A DNA stretch of 64,000 nucleotides, from contig CM049318.1 in the NCBI GenBank assembly GCA_026874595.1, positions 26,192,956 through 26,256,955 on the forward strand, given 5' to 3'. The notes under the pieces are model-generated. The model had not been told where the DNA came from. It made no database searches and saw only the letters and a program-made list of their open reading frames with translations. Each line of letters starts with the position of its first letter. Positions within the stretch are counted from its first letter, which is position 1. This document shows positions 13,601 to 22,870 of this stretch, in pieces. This DNA is from Sipunculus nudus (Eukaryota > Annelida > Sipuncula > Golfingiida > Sipunculidae). Both the position numbers and the translations under genes were made by a program.

Positions 13601-16600
13601 TGGTGTGACTTTAGAAACTGGCGATTCGATCGATACAAACATGAAGAGAAAATCCATTCGTAAATTCAAGTATTAGTCCATTGATTGAGCTGTGTGCCTT
13701 AGGCTGTCCTTGTGATCAACCTTAAAACCGGAGGTACTACAGCCAATCACCGGAGTATTTCTTTGTGAAACCGTGAGATGACCTCGATACTATGCGTTAA
13801 CAAAATGGCGATTGCTGTCCAGTAATTGTTATAACTTAGCCACGAGCTTGGGTAAGAAGAGAGATAAGAGCAGCAGGCCGCCGACAGACAGAAACGACAG
13901 AAGCAGAGAGATGTAGAGAGGAAGCAAGGAGAGAGACAGAAAAGAAAGATGAAAAGAAAGAAAATAATAAGTGACAGTGAGCGGGGAGGGAACTAGAAAT
14001 GGAAAGAGAGAGATAGCAAGAGCTCCTGAAGATAGAAAGGAGATGGCAGCAGCAAGAGTACTGCTCAACCACGTACGCCAGTGACGATCGTGGATTCAGA
14101 CGGGGACGGTGGGTATACCATAACACTCCCGTCCTATGACGGGCTTGTAGAAATGCCTCCCTTGTTGTACCGAAGCTTTATTTTTCAACAATTGATTTTG
14201 TGATCGTATGTTGCAAATGCCGTATGAGTAAATCAGATGTCTTCAGACTAACACACAAGTCCATTTGTGTGTGTTTATTCAACCTTTTCTGGTTCCGAAT
14301 ACGTGGTGTACAAAAATGTAGGTACAATATTGTAATGTTATACAAATTGGTTTCCTAGACGAGCCGGTTATTTGATTTTGGGTTTCCTATCAAAATGGGT
14401 TCACAGGAATTATTAAGCTTTATTAAGACCAACATTACCTTTTGGTCCCTTTACTTACTTTTTCGTAGAGTGCAGCCATCTGAAACAAAAATTATAGTAT
14501 GAATCATAAACAAATATGCTTAAAAATTGTACCAATTTTTCAGTAACTGTAATTATGGTTTGCTAGACTCTTTCGTTTTTTTACCAAAAAAATTAATATT
14601 CTTCTCTACGTCTTCTGTTTATGTTATACACCAAGAACGGATTTATTTTTAAGATTGTTTTTGTTATCGATAAGCTGCATATATTTATAATCCTTTCGTG
14701 CTTGTTCTGCCGTATTTCAATGGTCTGAAGAGATGATTCGTATCCGAACTGTACACGTGTATACGAATGTTAACGTTTGCTTGGTATTATGCCCTTTCTT
14801 TTCTGACATAAGCGAGACGATGCACTTGGCTCAGTGTGCTCCAGATAAAGAGGTTTTGCTGTTAACATGTGCCTTATGAGCCAAAAAAGCTTTACCAATT
14901 TCACTGATAAATAGCTTCATATCCACAGCTAAAACACTAACCGGGCCATTCATCTGACAGGAAAACAAATTTACTAAGATCTGTATGTCGTTCAGGAGGG
15001 ACCGTTTTCACTGGATTTTTATCTTGTGGCGTTAATTCGGGTTGGGTTAAGAAATTTGGACGAGCTAAAAATCAAAAGGAGAATGTTGACGGAAACCCTA
15101 CAAAGATAATTCCACAGATCAGAGCGAGATTCAAAGCAAGGAGAGATCAACAGTGATTATTTGACATTAAACACCAGATGGATCAAAAATGAGTATTTGA
15201 TATTATATACTATAGAAACTAGCGTATGACTAAAGAGAGTGTTGGACGCCTTTAGATTGCCCTACAAGCAAAGTGGAATATCTGGCCTTTTCCAAATTTG
15301 CAATGTGGGTAAATAAAATTATATGTTCTATTAAAATGTTTGGATTAACATGTTACATAAGGGTACCGAAAATTTGACTTAGGGGAGTTAGAAACAAGTG
15401 GGATATACTTGAAACATGGAGATTTATTTTATCAATTATTACCTCAGTTTTCTTAGCTTCTTTTACTTCTTCAATCTGAAATCCAATTATAAGGATTATG
15501 CAATCGGCAAAATTACAAAATTAATGAGAAAACTAAAAAGAGAAATTATAAAAAAACAAATTAAAATAATATTTTATCCCAGAGGAACCACCTAAGAAAT
15601 ACATCTTTTTCAATCTTATCTGAAATTTTGTCCTAATTCTTATTAGGGGCGTCTCTGATTATTCAGGGTTCCCATTTTTTAAAATTTTATCTGATTTGCA
15701 TAGAATACCTTTACAAATACATTTCTATATGTTTTGCCCGATAAATCACCGAAAGGTAAGAGGAAAAACTGAAAGCTGTTGCATACAAGGGCTAAGACAT
15801 TCTTCTTCCTCGTATCATTAGTATGATATGTTACTGTGTGCCGCGTGTTATATCAGTTCTTATTCTGTAATGAAGTACTATTTCAAAATGTCATGTTAGG
15901 TTGCTATTGAGTAGTACGCCTATGTGTAAAGGGTTACATGTAACATCCCATTGAAAACAATTTCCTACACCGTTACTTCTTCAACACAGTTATCTTTGCT
16001 TTGCTTGCATTATTTTTATAATACAATAAAATTGTCCTACCTCTCTCTCGAGCCCCTTTATTTCTTTTTCTAGAAGTTCTTGGAACCTGCAAGGTAAAAA
16101 TAAATTATAAAGTATATTTCTTGGTTCATAGCTGAGCAGTTTATTGAATTATGTCGTGGTCAATGTTATACCAAAGACCATCAAATGACAGCAGTTTTGT
16201 CAGTTTCACAGCTGTGGTATCATCATGTGTCTTGAAACCCGGTGTGTTTATTGATTATGACTGGTTTCTTCAGTACCTGCAGACTGGTGGCGCCACTCGT
16301 ATTTTTCTTATTATTGTTGGATTTTATCTCCTTTATTTTGAGACTGCCGAACTATATCGATACTATTAGATTTGCAACTGCAATTTCATCGCGTCCCGAA
16401 CCATAGTGTGTTTATTTGTGCCCCGGTTGAATAAGCAAATGCCCTTTATTTTTCACCATTTATGTCCTTTTGTTCGTCTTTCTGTATTTCCATCAAATTT
16501 GTTGTTTGATGATAACGCCTGTCTTGATTGACACGTCAACTTCAAACTTGTATTATATTTGGCCGAACACTAAAGCAAGAACTTGATTTTTTGGGTGAAA

Positions 16601-19600
16601 GGTCAAGGTCCCCGAACTCGCTTCTTTAAAAAGTTTTGTTGATGCATTCTAAGCAAAAATGTTCATCATCAAACTTCCATCTTCGATATATTGTGATCCA
16701 TATATTTTGGCAGGTGCCAATAGTGGAAGAAACTTATGGATTTTGGGGTCACAGTTCAAATGTCAAGGTCACAGGGGCCATCTTTCCACATATTTGTTTC
16801 TAGATGATCAATCCATTTTGGATTAACAAATTGGTTTCAAACTTAACGAACGTATGGCCCACCAATAATGTAAGAACACTTTGCATCCAACAATCGTTCC
16901 GTCATTCCGTCCCTCTGTCTGCCCGTTCGCGAATAGGGCATAAATCGTAAGGCTGGACCCAGAAACTTCTATCTGAAAACCCATGCAGGTACATAAAAAT
17001 CTACTTGGAAACCTGAAATTAGGTCATTGTGACCTTTATTCTCTGAGCAAGTTGCAGTCTGGACGTAATTAGGGCAAAAGCCATAACCGTTAGACCTAGA
17101 CACTTCTAACTGTGCATTCAGGGAGGTAATAGGCAAATCATATTGGAAACCTGAAATTATTCAACTCTTTAATTCATTCTTTGGGAAGAAGTAAGTGAAT
17201 GTCATGCAGCCGAAATGGTTTAAAAAACTTCAATGTTCCCTAAATATAAACTTTTGCTGTATAAGAGGTAATGTGATCACGTATAGTGACGTGAGTGTCT
17301 CTGTGATCCAGAGAGCTTTGTTAGCATAAGCTTATGGTTCAGCTTACCAATAACGCCAGCACACACACATCACACACGCGACCAATTATAGGAGGAGGGC
17401 AGACAACGAAATTAAGATTTTGTTAGCGCAAAATCTGGTTGAAAGTGTTAAGAGATTGCTAAATGAAGACTATCGCGAAAGCTTTATTAGAAGAGTTCAC
17501 CTTTCTATATGGAATATTAATTAAAAAATGATTATTTATTAAAAAGGAAACGCCCACATTGGTGTTCTTCGTACATATATAGTATCGGATATATTGGTTT
17601 CAACACTTACCTTTTTAAACGGTTTGTTGCCATGTTGCTCTGAAAATAACAAAAGAATAATCAATATAGAATAAGCAATATAAGGACTATCCAAAACACG
17701 CGCCTATGTATTGAATTTATTTGTTTAAAAACTATGTCATTTTCACCATTGGTAACCTTTTTACTATGGGGGATGTATAAACAGATATTCAGATGTTAAC
17801 GGTTATAAAAAATCTGGATATATGAAAAGAAAATAGGGAGAATTGTCTGAAAAGAAACCAGGGCTCTGCTGATGAGTATAACCAGTAATCCCATCACCAA
17901 ACAATTGTACGGTGATCAAGGCATGTTTTCCATCTTAATTTCTCAGTTTTTAGCTTAGATGACGGAAAGTCATCTGAACTATTGTGATCACTCTTTGTCC
18001 GACTGTCCGTCATTCCGTCCGTCTGTCTGCCCGTTCGCGAATAGGGCATAAATCGTAAGGCTGGACCCAGAAACTTTTTATCTGAAAACCCATGCAGGTA
18101 CATAAAAATCTACTTGGAAACCTGAAATTAGGTCATTGTGACCTTTATTATCTGAGCTATTTGGCTTGTAAGTACCCCCTGAATAATTAAAAAAAAAGCA
18201 TACAAAAGCACCAATATCTGAATAAATATTACATTGATTTCCTTGAGTATTTCCATGCATATAGATCAAAACATGTTTAATCAATTTCTCAAGACTAGTC
18301 GAGCCACCTGTAATTTATTCAAGTTTTGAGGCATTTTTTCTCTCTTTTTTTGAGACCTTCAAATGGTGCAGTCTGGACGTAATTAGGGCAAAAACCATAA
18401 CCGTTAGACCTAAACACTTCTGTGCATTCAGGGAGGTATTAGGCAAATCATATTGGAAACCTGAAATTATTCATGGTGACCAATATTATTCGAGCTACTG
18501 ACAGAAAACATTACTTTGAGCAACCGGAGAGTCAGATGGGCGCAAATTATATTCGTAAGGCCTAGGATCATCTAACGCCCGTCCAGGACCCTTGACTAGG
18601 TCATGTTGACCTATATATACTGCGAGAAACTGGTAAAAATACATGACTTAGAGCACCCGGACAGAATGGCATCAAAGGATCCATTTCACCTAGAAAATTC
18701 TAGCAGTCTATCCAGGGAGGTGCCTGACTAAGCTCAGAAACATAAATTAAGCCATGGTGATCTAAATTCAATGTGACCAAACTTTGAGGTATAGGGGGGG
18801 ATATTTAAGCACCCTGAAGGCCAGATGTGCACAAACTTAATTCGTTACCCCTAGAATCTCTTCGGCAAATTTCTTGAAAATCAAAAATTAGTTCATTATG
18901 ACATGTATTCTCCGAGCGACATTCCAGAAACAGAACATTTTAACAAGACAGTCAGACGGGAAACAACTTGTCACTGTTAGGCCTAGAGTCTTATTACAAA
19001 ACGTACAAGGAAGTTCATGCATAATAACCTTTGAAACCTGATAGTAGGGTCATGGTGACCTATATTCTGCAAGCAACTGGCTAAAAATGTGCTCGCCAGC
19101 ACCTGGACAGTCAGGCATGGCACCAAACTTTACTTTTGGACTTAGAACCTGTATTGTGACCTCTGACATTAAATATGCGTATTGCTGAGAATTGAATTTA
19201 GGTGGAAAACTGTAAAGATTTATATTTATATTTCATGAAAGTTTCATAAGAATTCATAAGAATATTGTTAAGTCACCGGGCGAGGTAATCGATGGCGAGT
19301 TTCGTGTAAATCCATCAAAGCCCTGGTAAGTTATCGCAGCGACACTAAAAAATAACGGACGGAGAGTGAGTATACCATAAATCGTCCCGTCCCGTACAGA
19401 CGGGCGTATAGTACATGCATAAATTTTATACATGTCAAATTCAGCTGAGCGTCATGACCAATGAGTCACATGTTGAAGAAAGAAAAAGGAATTTGCACAG
19501 GCGTACCACTGAGGCAGAACCTTCTCCCTCAAACAATTACGCTCGCTTATTGCCGTCAGGTTGATTTTTGATGTGGCCACCAAAATAAGCATTTCGCTGT

Positions 19601-21346
19601 ATCTGTTATATCACAATTTAACCAGGAAGACCTTTAAACCTTGGTTTGTCTGAGCAAATAGACTGGATAACTGCCATGTTTATTCAAGGTGATTTTGTTA
19701 TAATTCAAAATGCTAGAATAAAAATAAAATGCAGATAACCAGTGTGATTGTATTAAAAATACCGTTTTACTTCTTTTTTTGTATCAGTTTACTATCTTTA
19801 ACTGGATAAAAAGCAGATTTTCCTATTCCATTTATCTTATACTAGCTGATAGACCTGGTATACCGGGAGATTAATTTACAGAGACGTGAAATGTTGGCTC
19901 ATTTTTTTTTATTCTACAAGTTAACAGAAAATATAGGTTTTCAGTGGGAAACTGTCTCCATAAGATATGTATAAAAATTTTAGCACGACTACAGAAAAAC
20001 TCACGCACCACTCTGAGGCACAACACTTCTGTAAACAGAAAACGTTTCTATGTACAGCTGCTTGTATCTTAATTTTGCTACTTACTTTTAAATTACGTGA
20101 ATCCTTAACATCATACAGTCCGTCCGTAAAAACTCAAAACCCGGATGGAGACAGTGCGTGAGTGATCCTGCAGTCGCTCCAATATTTTTCACATTTATTT
20201 TGTGGGGCTGTCCTCGTGGCAAGAAATTTATACCCCGGTATGTTTACCTTGTTGACCTGGTCAGTGATGGTGTTGACATTGCGAACCGGAATGAGACGCG
20301 GGGGCATTCAGGTTTTCGATGATATTTGACTTGATTCTATAGGTGGACGTATAAAAATAGGTTAATGTGAGGAACACATGAAATATATATTATATGTACG
20401 GACCCAAAGGGCCTCCATCTAGAGGGCCCGTATTCATTTTCAACCGCCGCAATTCTTTTTCATCATATCAGACTATTTTGAGGCCTTAAACCCCAGACAC
20501 CATTCCACCCCACCCCACCCCACGCCTGTTCGTGAAATTGGGACCTTGAATTAGGTTTTGTCATTAATCCTCCTCGGTTGAACTCTCCATTTCATAAAGC
20601 GAGAAACATGTGTTTTTCTCTTTTACTGGCCACGCACGTGGGTCAAATCCCTCATTGAAAGCAAGCGTTATTCATATGACCAATAGTCCTTAGTGTTAGA
20701 GGTTAAGTGACCACGATGCACGCATTCCGGTGATTGCCGATGGTAGTTCGGATGTGCTCGGTAAAAAAAAACCCCAGAAAAATCACTCAAAATTATATGT
20801 ATATTAAAATTATTCATCTTCATATCGCCTATGTCTCTGCGGGGATAATAACCTTTAAAATGATGTATGGCACAATATTGTACACAACGCGGTTTTAGAG
20901 AACACTGCGAACAAACGTGAACCGAATACCTTTTATAATTATTAGATTTGTATTTTAGAGGGTTAAACTATCCTATAACAAAGTTTGGCTTGCTTGTTTA
21001 TAGTTCTTTTATGGCTGGGTAAGTCAATAAGCAATCAGTCAATGTTAAGGACATATATCGTCACAGACTTCATCTGAGAAAATAACCCTCAGTGTAAACT
21101 TACTTCATTCAAAATTAAAAATTTATTCTCCTTTGCGCATTGCCAATAATTTATATAATTAAATAAACATTTTTAATTGTATAATAAAGCTTTTATATAA
21201 AACTTGATCACATTCTCAGTTACCTGTAAACCTATCACGAAAGTAGTATTAAAAATAACAACCCTTTGTTGGAGTATTGATTCCATTCCCTCAAATGGAA
21301 AGCAAATGACAACATGGGCCATGATGACCAGTATTAGATGCCTCAT
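701..21346 (-). CDS. Split gene: secreted coiled-coil-like protein built of tiny repeated exons (partial, 3' end outside window)
   Basis: I do not recognise the family. On the minus strand a chain of short exons can be read from an ATG at 21,346 to at least 701. Each has an AG acceptor, usually TTTCAG or GCAG after pyrimidines, and a GT donor, usually GTAAGT or GTAAGA. Exon sizes are 123, (27), 29, 46, 33, 21, then 42-39-21 three times, and 60 nt. All are phase 0 except the 29/46 pair, whose phases complement. The joined frame stays open for about 206-215 codons. The first exon gives a hydrophobic signal-like N-terminus. The rest is rich in E, K, Q and L with heptad-like spacing, suggesting an extracellular oligomerising stalk; a C-terminal domain would lie beyond the left edge. 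The three-exon module repeats because its genomic unit is repeated. Odd points: a dead exon copy near 2,061 with an in-frame stop, and no transcript support. Confidence 0.6.
1033..1625 (+). repeat. ~150-bp tandem repeat with TGTC tracts and terminal hairpin
   Basis: Three monomers of about 150 bp, each with 'gataactttcctaaatattatccg', 'ggtcagtgattgctctcatgc' and a TGTC-rich tract. A perfect 9-bp-arm hairpin (GTTCCCCGC...GCGGGGAAC, 1040-1066) precedes it. The same element lies inverted at 45.7-46.3 kb. Open frames in it come from low-complexity tracts. Confidence 0.7.
2472..2560 (+). repeat. Possible tRNA-derived SINE head, repeated in each unit
   Basis: 'gatctagtgggtcatga' resembles a tRNA-Glu-like A box and 'caggttcgaaaagacc' a B box, spaced about 45-50 nt. 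Copies lie near 6,487, 9,709 and 13,097. There is no cloverleaf or amino-acid identity, so it is at best a SINE relic copied with the unit. Confidence 0.25.
3358..3391. repeat. GA microsatellite in unit A
   Basis: (GA)n tract at the same site in each unit, at about 7,374-7,411 in B and 10,593-10,645 in C, interrupted in D. The Ser/Leu-rich and Arg/Glu-rich frames over these tracts are artefacts of the dinucleotide. Confidence 0.9.
4608..4628 (-). CDS. Unit A 21-nt microexon (IDGLNER)
   Basis: Acceptor TTTTTCAG and donor GTAAGT, phase 0 at both ends. The distal donor is weakened here to GTTATA (41-nt form at 4588-4628), which favours the 21-nt reading in this unit. Confidence 0.5.
4856..4894 (-). 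CDS. Unit A 39-nt exon (INTSHTEIRQNMQ)
   Basis: Thirteen codons, phase 0, acceptor TTTTCAG, donor GTTAGG. It differs from B/C by one residue (N for G at position 2). Confidence 0.6.
4954..5760. mobile_element. 789-bp non-autonomous DNA transposon with 9-bp target duplication
   Basis: Unit A has an insert (4963-5751) missing from units B and C. It is bounded by the direct repeat CTTTTACCT (4954-4962 and 5752-5760), present once in B and C. Its ends are inverted: TACGCTC at the left, GAGCGTA at the right, with 13 of the first 18 bases matching. Inside are two ~78-bp repeats ending in CGCTTGAAGCGC (5411-5471 and 5490-5550). No transposase frame is present. A 9-bp duplication is typical of Mutator-like elements, though Merlin-type cannot be excluded. 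Confidence 0.75.
6012..6053 (-). CDS. Unit A 42-nt exon (NKNLHEEAGKKQEE)
   Basis: Diverged copy of the unit B/C exon: acceptor GTTTCAG, donor GTAAGA, 14 open codons, phase 0. Despite many substitutions, length, phase and splice sites are kept, which suggests selection on coding. The following intron is longer (1,117 nt) because of the inserted transposon-like element. Confidence 0.65.
8636..8656 (-). CDS. Unit B 21-nt microexon (IDGLKEK)
   Basis: Same as in unit C, with competing donors GTAAGT (21 nt) and GTAAGA (41 nt, 8616-8656). Confidence 0.5.
8878..8916 (-). CDS. Unit B 39-nt exon (IGTSHTEIRQNMQ)
   Basis: Identical peptide and splice sites to the unit C exon. It is followed by a 221-nt intron. 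Confidence 0.6.
9233..9274 (-). CDS. Unit B 42-nt exon (NKNLQKELLHKEKE)
   Basis: Same exon and splice sites as in unit C. The phase-0 chain continues to the 39-nt exon after a 316-nt intron. Confidence 0.65.
11883..11903 (-). CDS. Unit C 21-nt microexon (IDGLKEK)
   Basis: One heptad in seven codons, with acceptor TTTTCAG and donor GTAAGT. The alternative donor GTAAGA 20 nt downstream gives a 41-nt form at 11863-11903. Only the 21-nt form keeps the phase-0 chain open. Confidence 0.5.
12125..12163 (-). CDS. Unit C 39-nt exon (IGTSHTEIRQNMQ)
   Basis: Thirteen codons, phase 0 at both ends, acceptor TTTTCAG, donor GTTAGG. The peptide is identical to that of unit B. The intron to the preceding 42-nt exon is 316 nt. 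Confidence 0.6.
12480..12521 (-). CDS. Unit C 42-nt exon (NKNLQKELLHKEKE)
   Basis: Fourteen codons, two heptads, phase 0 at both ends. Acceptor TTTCAG after a long pyrimidine tract and donor GTAAGA. The peptide is identical to that of unit B at 9233-9274. Confidence 0.65.
12522..14830. repeat. Degenerate tandem unit D
   Basis: Fourth unit, truncated. It contains a local ~132-bp duplication (12,840-12,959 and 12,972-13,091), a degraded GA tract near 13,900, and then loses about 1 kb. At the junction (14,098-14,150) sits the end module 'gacggtgggtataccata...gacgggc' of a bivalve-type repeat. Only the 21-nt exon remains intact. Confidence 0.75.
14459..14479 (-). CDS. Unit D 21-nt microexon (MAALYEK)
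   Basis: Counterpart of the 21-nt exon of units A-C. Acceptor TTTCAG and donor GTAAGT, phase 0 at both ends. As in the other units a second donor lies 20 nt further on, which would give a 41-nt exon (14439-14479) and shift the frame. The D counterpart of the 39-nt exon near 14,700 has lost its donor and nine bases and looks dead. Confidence 0.5.
15443..15475 (-). CDS. 33-nt coiled-coil exon (IEEVKEAKKTE)
   Basis: Acceptor TTTCAG and donor GTAATA, phase 0 at both ends, eleven highly charged codons with I and V three apart. It lies where the degraded unit D would be expected to carry its counterpart of the 42-nt exon, so it may be a diverged relative. Confidence 0.55.
16041..16086 (-). CDS. 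46-nt coiled-coil exon (FQELLEKEIKGLERE)
   Basis: Acceptor CCTTGCAG and donor GTAGGA. The first base completes the Arg codon begun in the 29-nt exon; fifteen codons follow, ending in phase 0. Leucine and isoleucine at heptad-like spacing among Glu and Lys are typical of a coiled coil. Confidence 0.6.
16560..17170. repeat. Bivalve-type interspersed repeat with nuclear-receptor-like motifs
   Basis: Holds 'ggtcaaggtc' blocks, including TCAAGGTCA at 16,763-16,771, then the AGGTCA repeat family with a perfect AGGTCA-ttg-TGACCT at 17,021-17,035. The piece at about 16,905-17,040 recurs almost unchanged at 18,004-18,149, and 17,045-17,160 recurs at about 18,365-18,470. Confidence 0.6.
17611..17639 (-). 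CDS. 29-nt exon (SNMATNRLK + 2 nt)
   Basis: Acceptor TTTTCAG and donor GTAAGTG. The exon enters in phase 0 and leaves two bases (AG) over. The next exon down the minus strand starts with G and restores the frame, giving AGG (Arg) across the junction. That complementarity is one of the stronger arguments that these small exons belong to one transcript. Confidence 0.6.
17930..19170. repeat. AGGTCA inverted-repeat family, monomer array
   Basis: Begins with a tail-like 'agatgacggaaagtcatctgaa' and ACGG/CCGT-rich part, then diverged monomers. Perfect inverted repeats AGGTCA-n3-TGACCT lie at 18,130-18,144 and 18,598-18,612; one mismatch at 19,047-19,061. Confidence 0.7.
19170..19440. repeat. Repeat module ending in 'gggtataccataa...gacgggcgtata'
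   Basis: 'gacctctgacattaaatatgcg', 'ggcgagtttcgtgtaaatccatca' and the end 'gagtataccataa...acgggcgtata' match 22,080-22,870 and the short end module at 14,098-14,150. A dispersed element of unknown class. Confidence 0.6.
19842..20946 (-). mobile_element. Helitron-like non-autonomous element, copy 1 (1.1 kb)
   Basis: Read on the minus strand it starts with TC (20,946), ends with CTAG (19,842-19,845), has a near-perfect 14-bp palindrome (19,854-19,867) 8 nt inside that end, and lies between A and T without target duplication. It aligns along its length, inverted, with the copy at 41,576-42,674. No Rep/helicase frame is present, so it is non-autonomous. It sits in the large first intron of the minus-strand gene. 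Confidence 0.75.
21104..21130 (-). CDS. Possible 27-nt exon (ENKFLILNE)
   Basis: The donor is a perfect GTAAGT after GAA. The acceptor would be CAAAG before GAG and lacks a pyrimidine tract, so it is weak. Phase is 0 at both sides, the frame is open, and the intron to exon 1 would be 93 nt. Skipping this exon also preserves the reading frame. Confidence 0.35.
21224..21346 (-). CDS. Exon 1 (coding part): signal-peptide-like N-terminus
   Basis: This exon has 41 codons from ATG at 21,346 to a donor GTAACT at 21,223, ending in phase 0 after CAG. The protein begins MRHLILVIMAHVVICF, a short basic start followed by a hydrophobic stretch of about 14 residues, as in a cleavable signal peptide. It then continues with a mixed segment containing LQQRVV and NTT, a possible N-glycosylation site. 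An in-frame TTG lies 12 nt upstream, but the ATG is the natural start. Reading on past the donor also stays open for 17 codons, so an unspliced short protein of about 57 residues is the alternative. Confidence 0.55.
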
Positions 21347-21589
21347 TATTAAGGGCAATTAATATTACAAAATTTGTGAATAGACATATTTATTGGTGAA
21401 TATGTCCTTTAGCAATAGCCTTTGTCGTCTGTTCGGCCGTGGAAAGGACAAATCGTACCCGAAAGACCGAGAATCCACATACTAACTGGTCATAATAAAT
21501 TATCTTAGAAACCCATAACATATTTATTAAACAAATTGCCAATCGGGAATGACGCTCAGCTTTGTTCAAGGAGTCTTGACCAATGGTTA

Positions 21590-22075
21590 AATTGATTCCC
21601 CCCCCCCCCCCATCCCCGAGTGCTCAAAATCATGTATTTTGCCAGTAGTCCTTAGATGTAGTTTACAGAGACCTTATTCTACAATCAGCTGCTACCAATT
21701 GTGCTCAATTGAACAGAAAAGTGTTAAAATCATGTTAGTTCACACACCTTTAGGAAAAAGGTCACAGTAACACGATTCCACGTTCCCTAGAAAATTTTAA
21801 TGGACCTCCCTGAAAGTCATGTATAGGGATTCTAAGCCATCTAATGAAAAACCAATTCGTGCTAACTCCCGGAGTCTATGATTTCTCCTAGAATTCGCAA
21901 AATATATATCACTATGACCTAATATCAGGTGTCCAGGGAGAATTGCCTGGGACCTCCCTAATATAAAGTTAGAAAATTGTAGCTCTAACGATTATGGTTT
22001 GTGACCTATTAATGGCAAGACATCTTTATTTAAAGGTTTCCAAAAATAGGAAAAAAAAAACAAGAGCACCGAAAA
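21590..22075. repeat. AGGTCA repeat family fragment with poly-C
   Basis: Starts after 'atgacgctcagctttgttcaagg' (about 21,551), includes a C14-like run at 21,598-21,611, and carries 'gacctccctgaa' and 'cctaatatcaggt' modules of the family in diverged form. Confidence 0.55.
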
Positions 22076-22079
22076 CGTG

Positions 22080-22870
22080 CATTATAATACGCCCGTCGTG
22101 TATCTGGTGACCTCTGAGTTCATTAAAAAACGTGAATTATTATGAGAAGGTAATTCAGGTGAGAAACATATTGGTAAATTGGTATAATGAGTTAAATGAA
22201 AATCCATATATTTTTAGTTATGTCAACACGTGTGCCTTGACCTGTGAACTCATTAGAAATTCATTGGTTTTGCTGAGAATCGGACTTATTGATTAACATT
22301 TCTGATGAGTTTTATCATATTCCTTGATAGTCTTTGTACCTTATCACAGGAACAGCAAAAAGTAGCGATTGTAATGACATTACAAAGCAGCCTGGTAGCC
22401 TCTGACCTCATTAAATATGCCCGAAATTTGCCGTGCATTTCATCCAGATAAAAAACTATTAGTAAATATGTATAGTGAGTTCCATGAAAATCTTTAGGAT
22501 TTTTGGTTAGTCACCAAGATGCCTCCAAAGAGCGGTAACCTCTGACCTAATTAAATATGCGTTGATTTTTGCTTGAAATTAAGATATTTGATTAATTCAT
22601 ATTTCAAATGAGTTTCATCAAAATCCTTCATATTCTGCGTAAATTATCGCGGCGACAGCACAACGTAGCTTTGTGACCCATGACCTTATTAAATTTGCGT
22701 TGAGTTTGCCTGTTACCGAACTCGGGCGGGATATTATTGTGGTAAGAAGTTATGGCGAGTTTGGTAAAAATCCACCAGAGCCCCGGAATGTAAGCTTGGA
22801 GACACCAAAAGTTAACGGACGGACGGTGGGTTTACCATAATACTCCCTATCATAAGACGGGCGTATATAA
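22080..22870. repeat. ~140-bp diverged tandem repeat with 'gacgggcgtata' end
   Basis: Five or six monomers around 'gacctctgacctcattaaatatgcg...gagttncatcaaaatcc...gcgacagcac', closed by 'ggacggacggtgggtttaccata...agacgggcgtata' (22,815-22,866). Same family as 19,170-19,440. Confidence 0.65.

Larger units (their letters stand above)
14830..16560. other. Intronic stretch with two exons, otherwise unremarkable
   Basis: Apart from the minus-strand exons at 15,443 and 16,041, this is AT-rich sequence with no recognisable repeat or gene. The 72-codon plus frame at 16,151-16,369 has no recognisable domain. Confidence 0.5.

Noticed and set aside
14690-14745. Unit D copy of the 39-nt exon
   Set aside because: The donor GTTAGG is destroyed and about nine bases are missing inside; not counted in the gene model.
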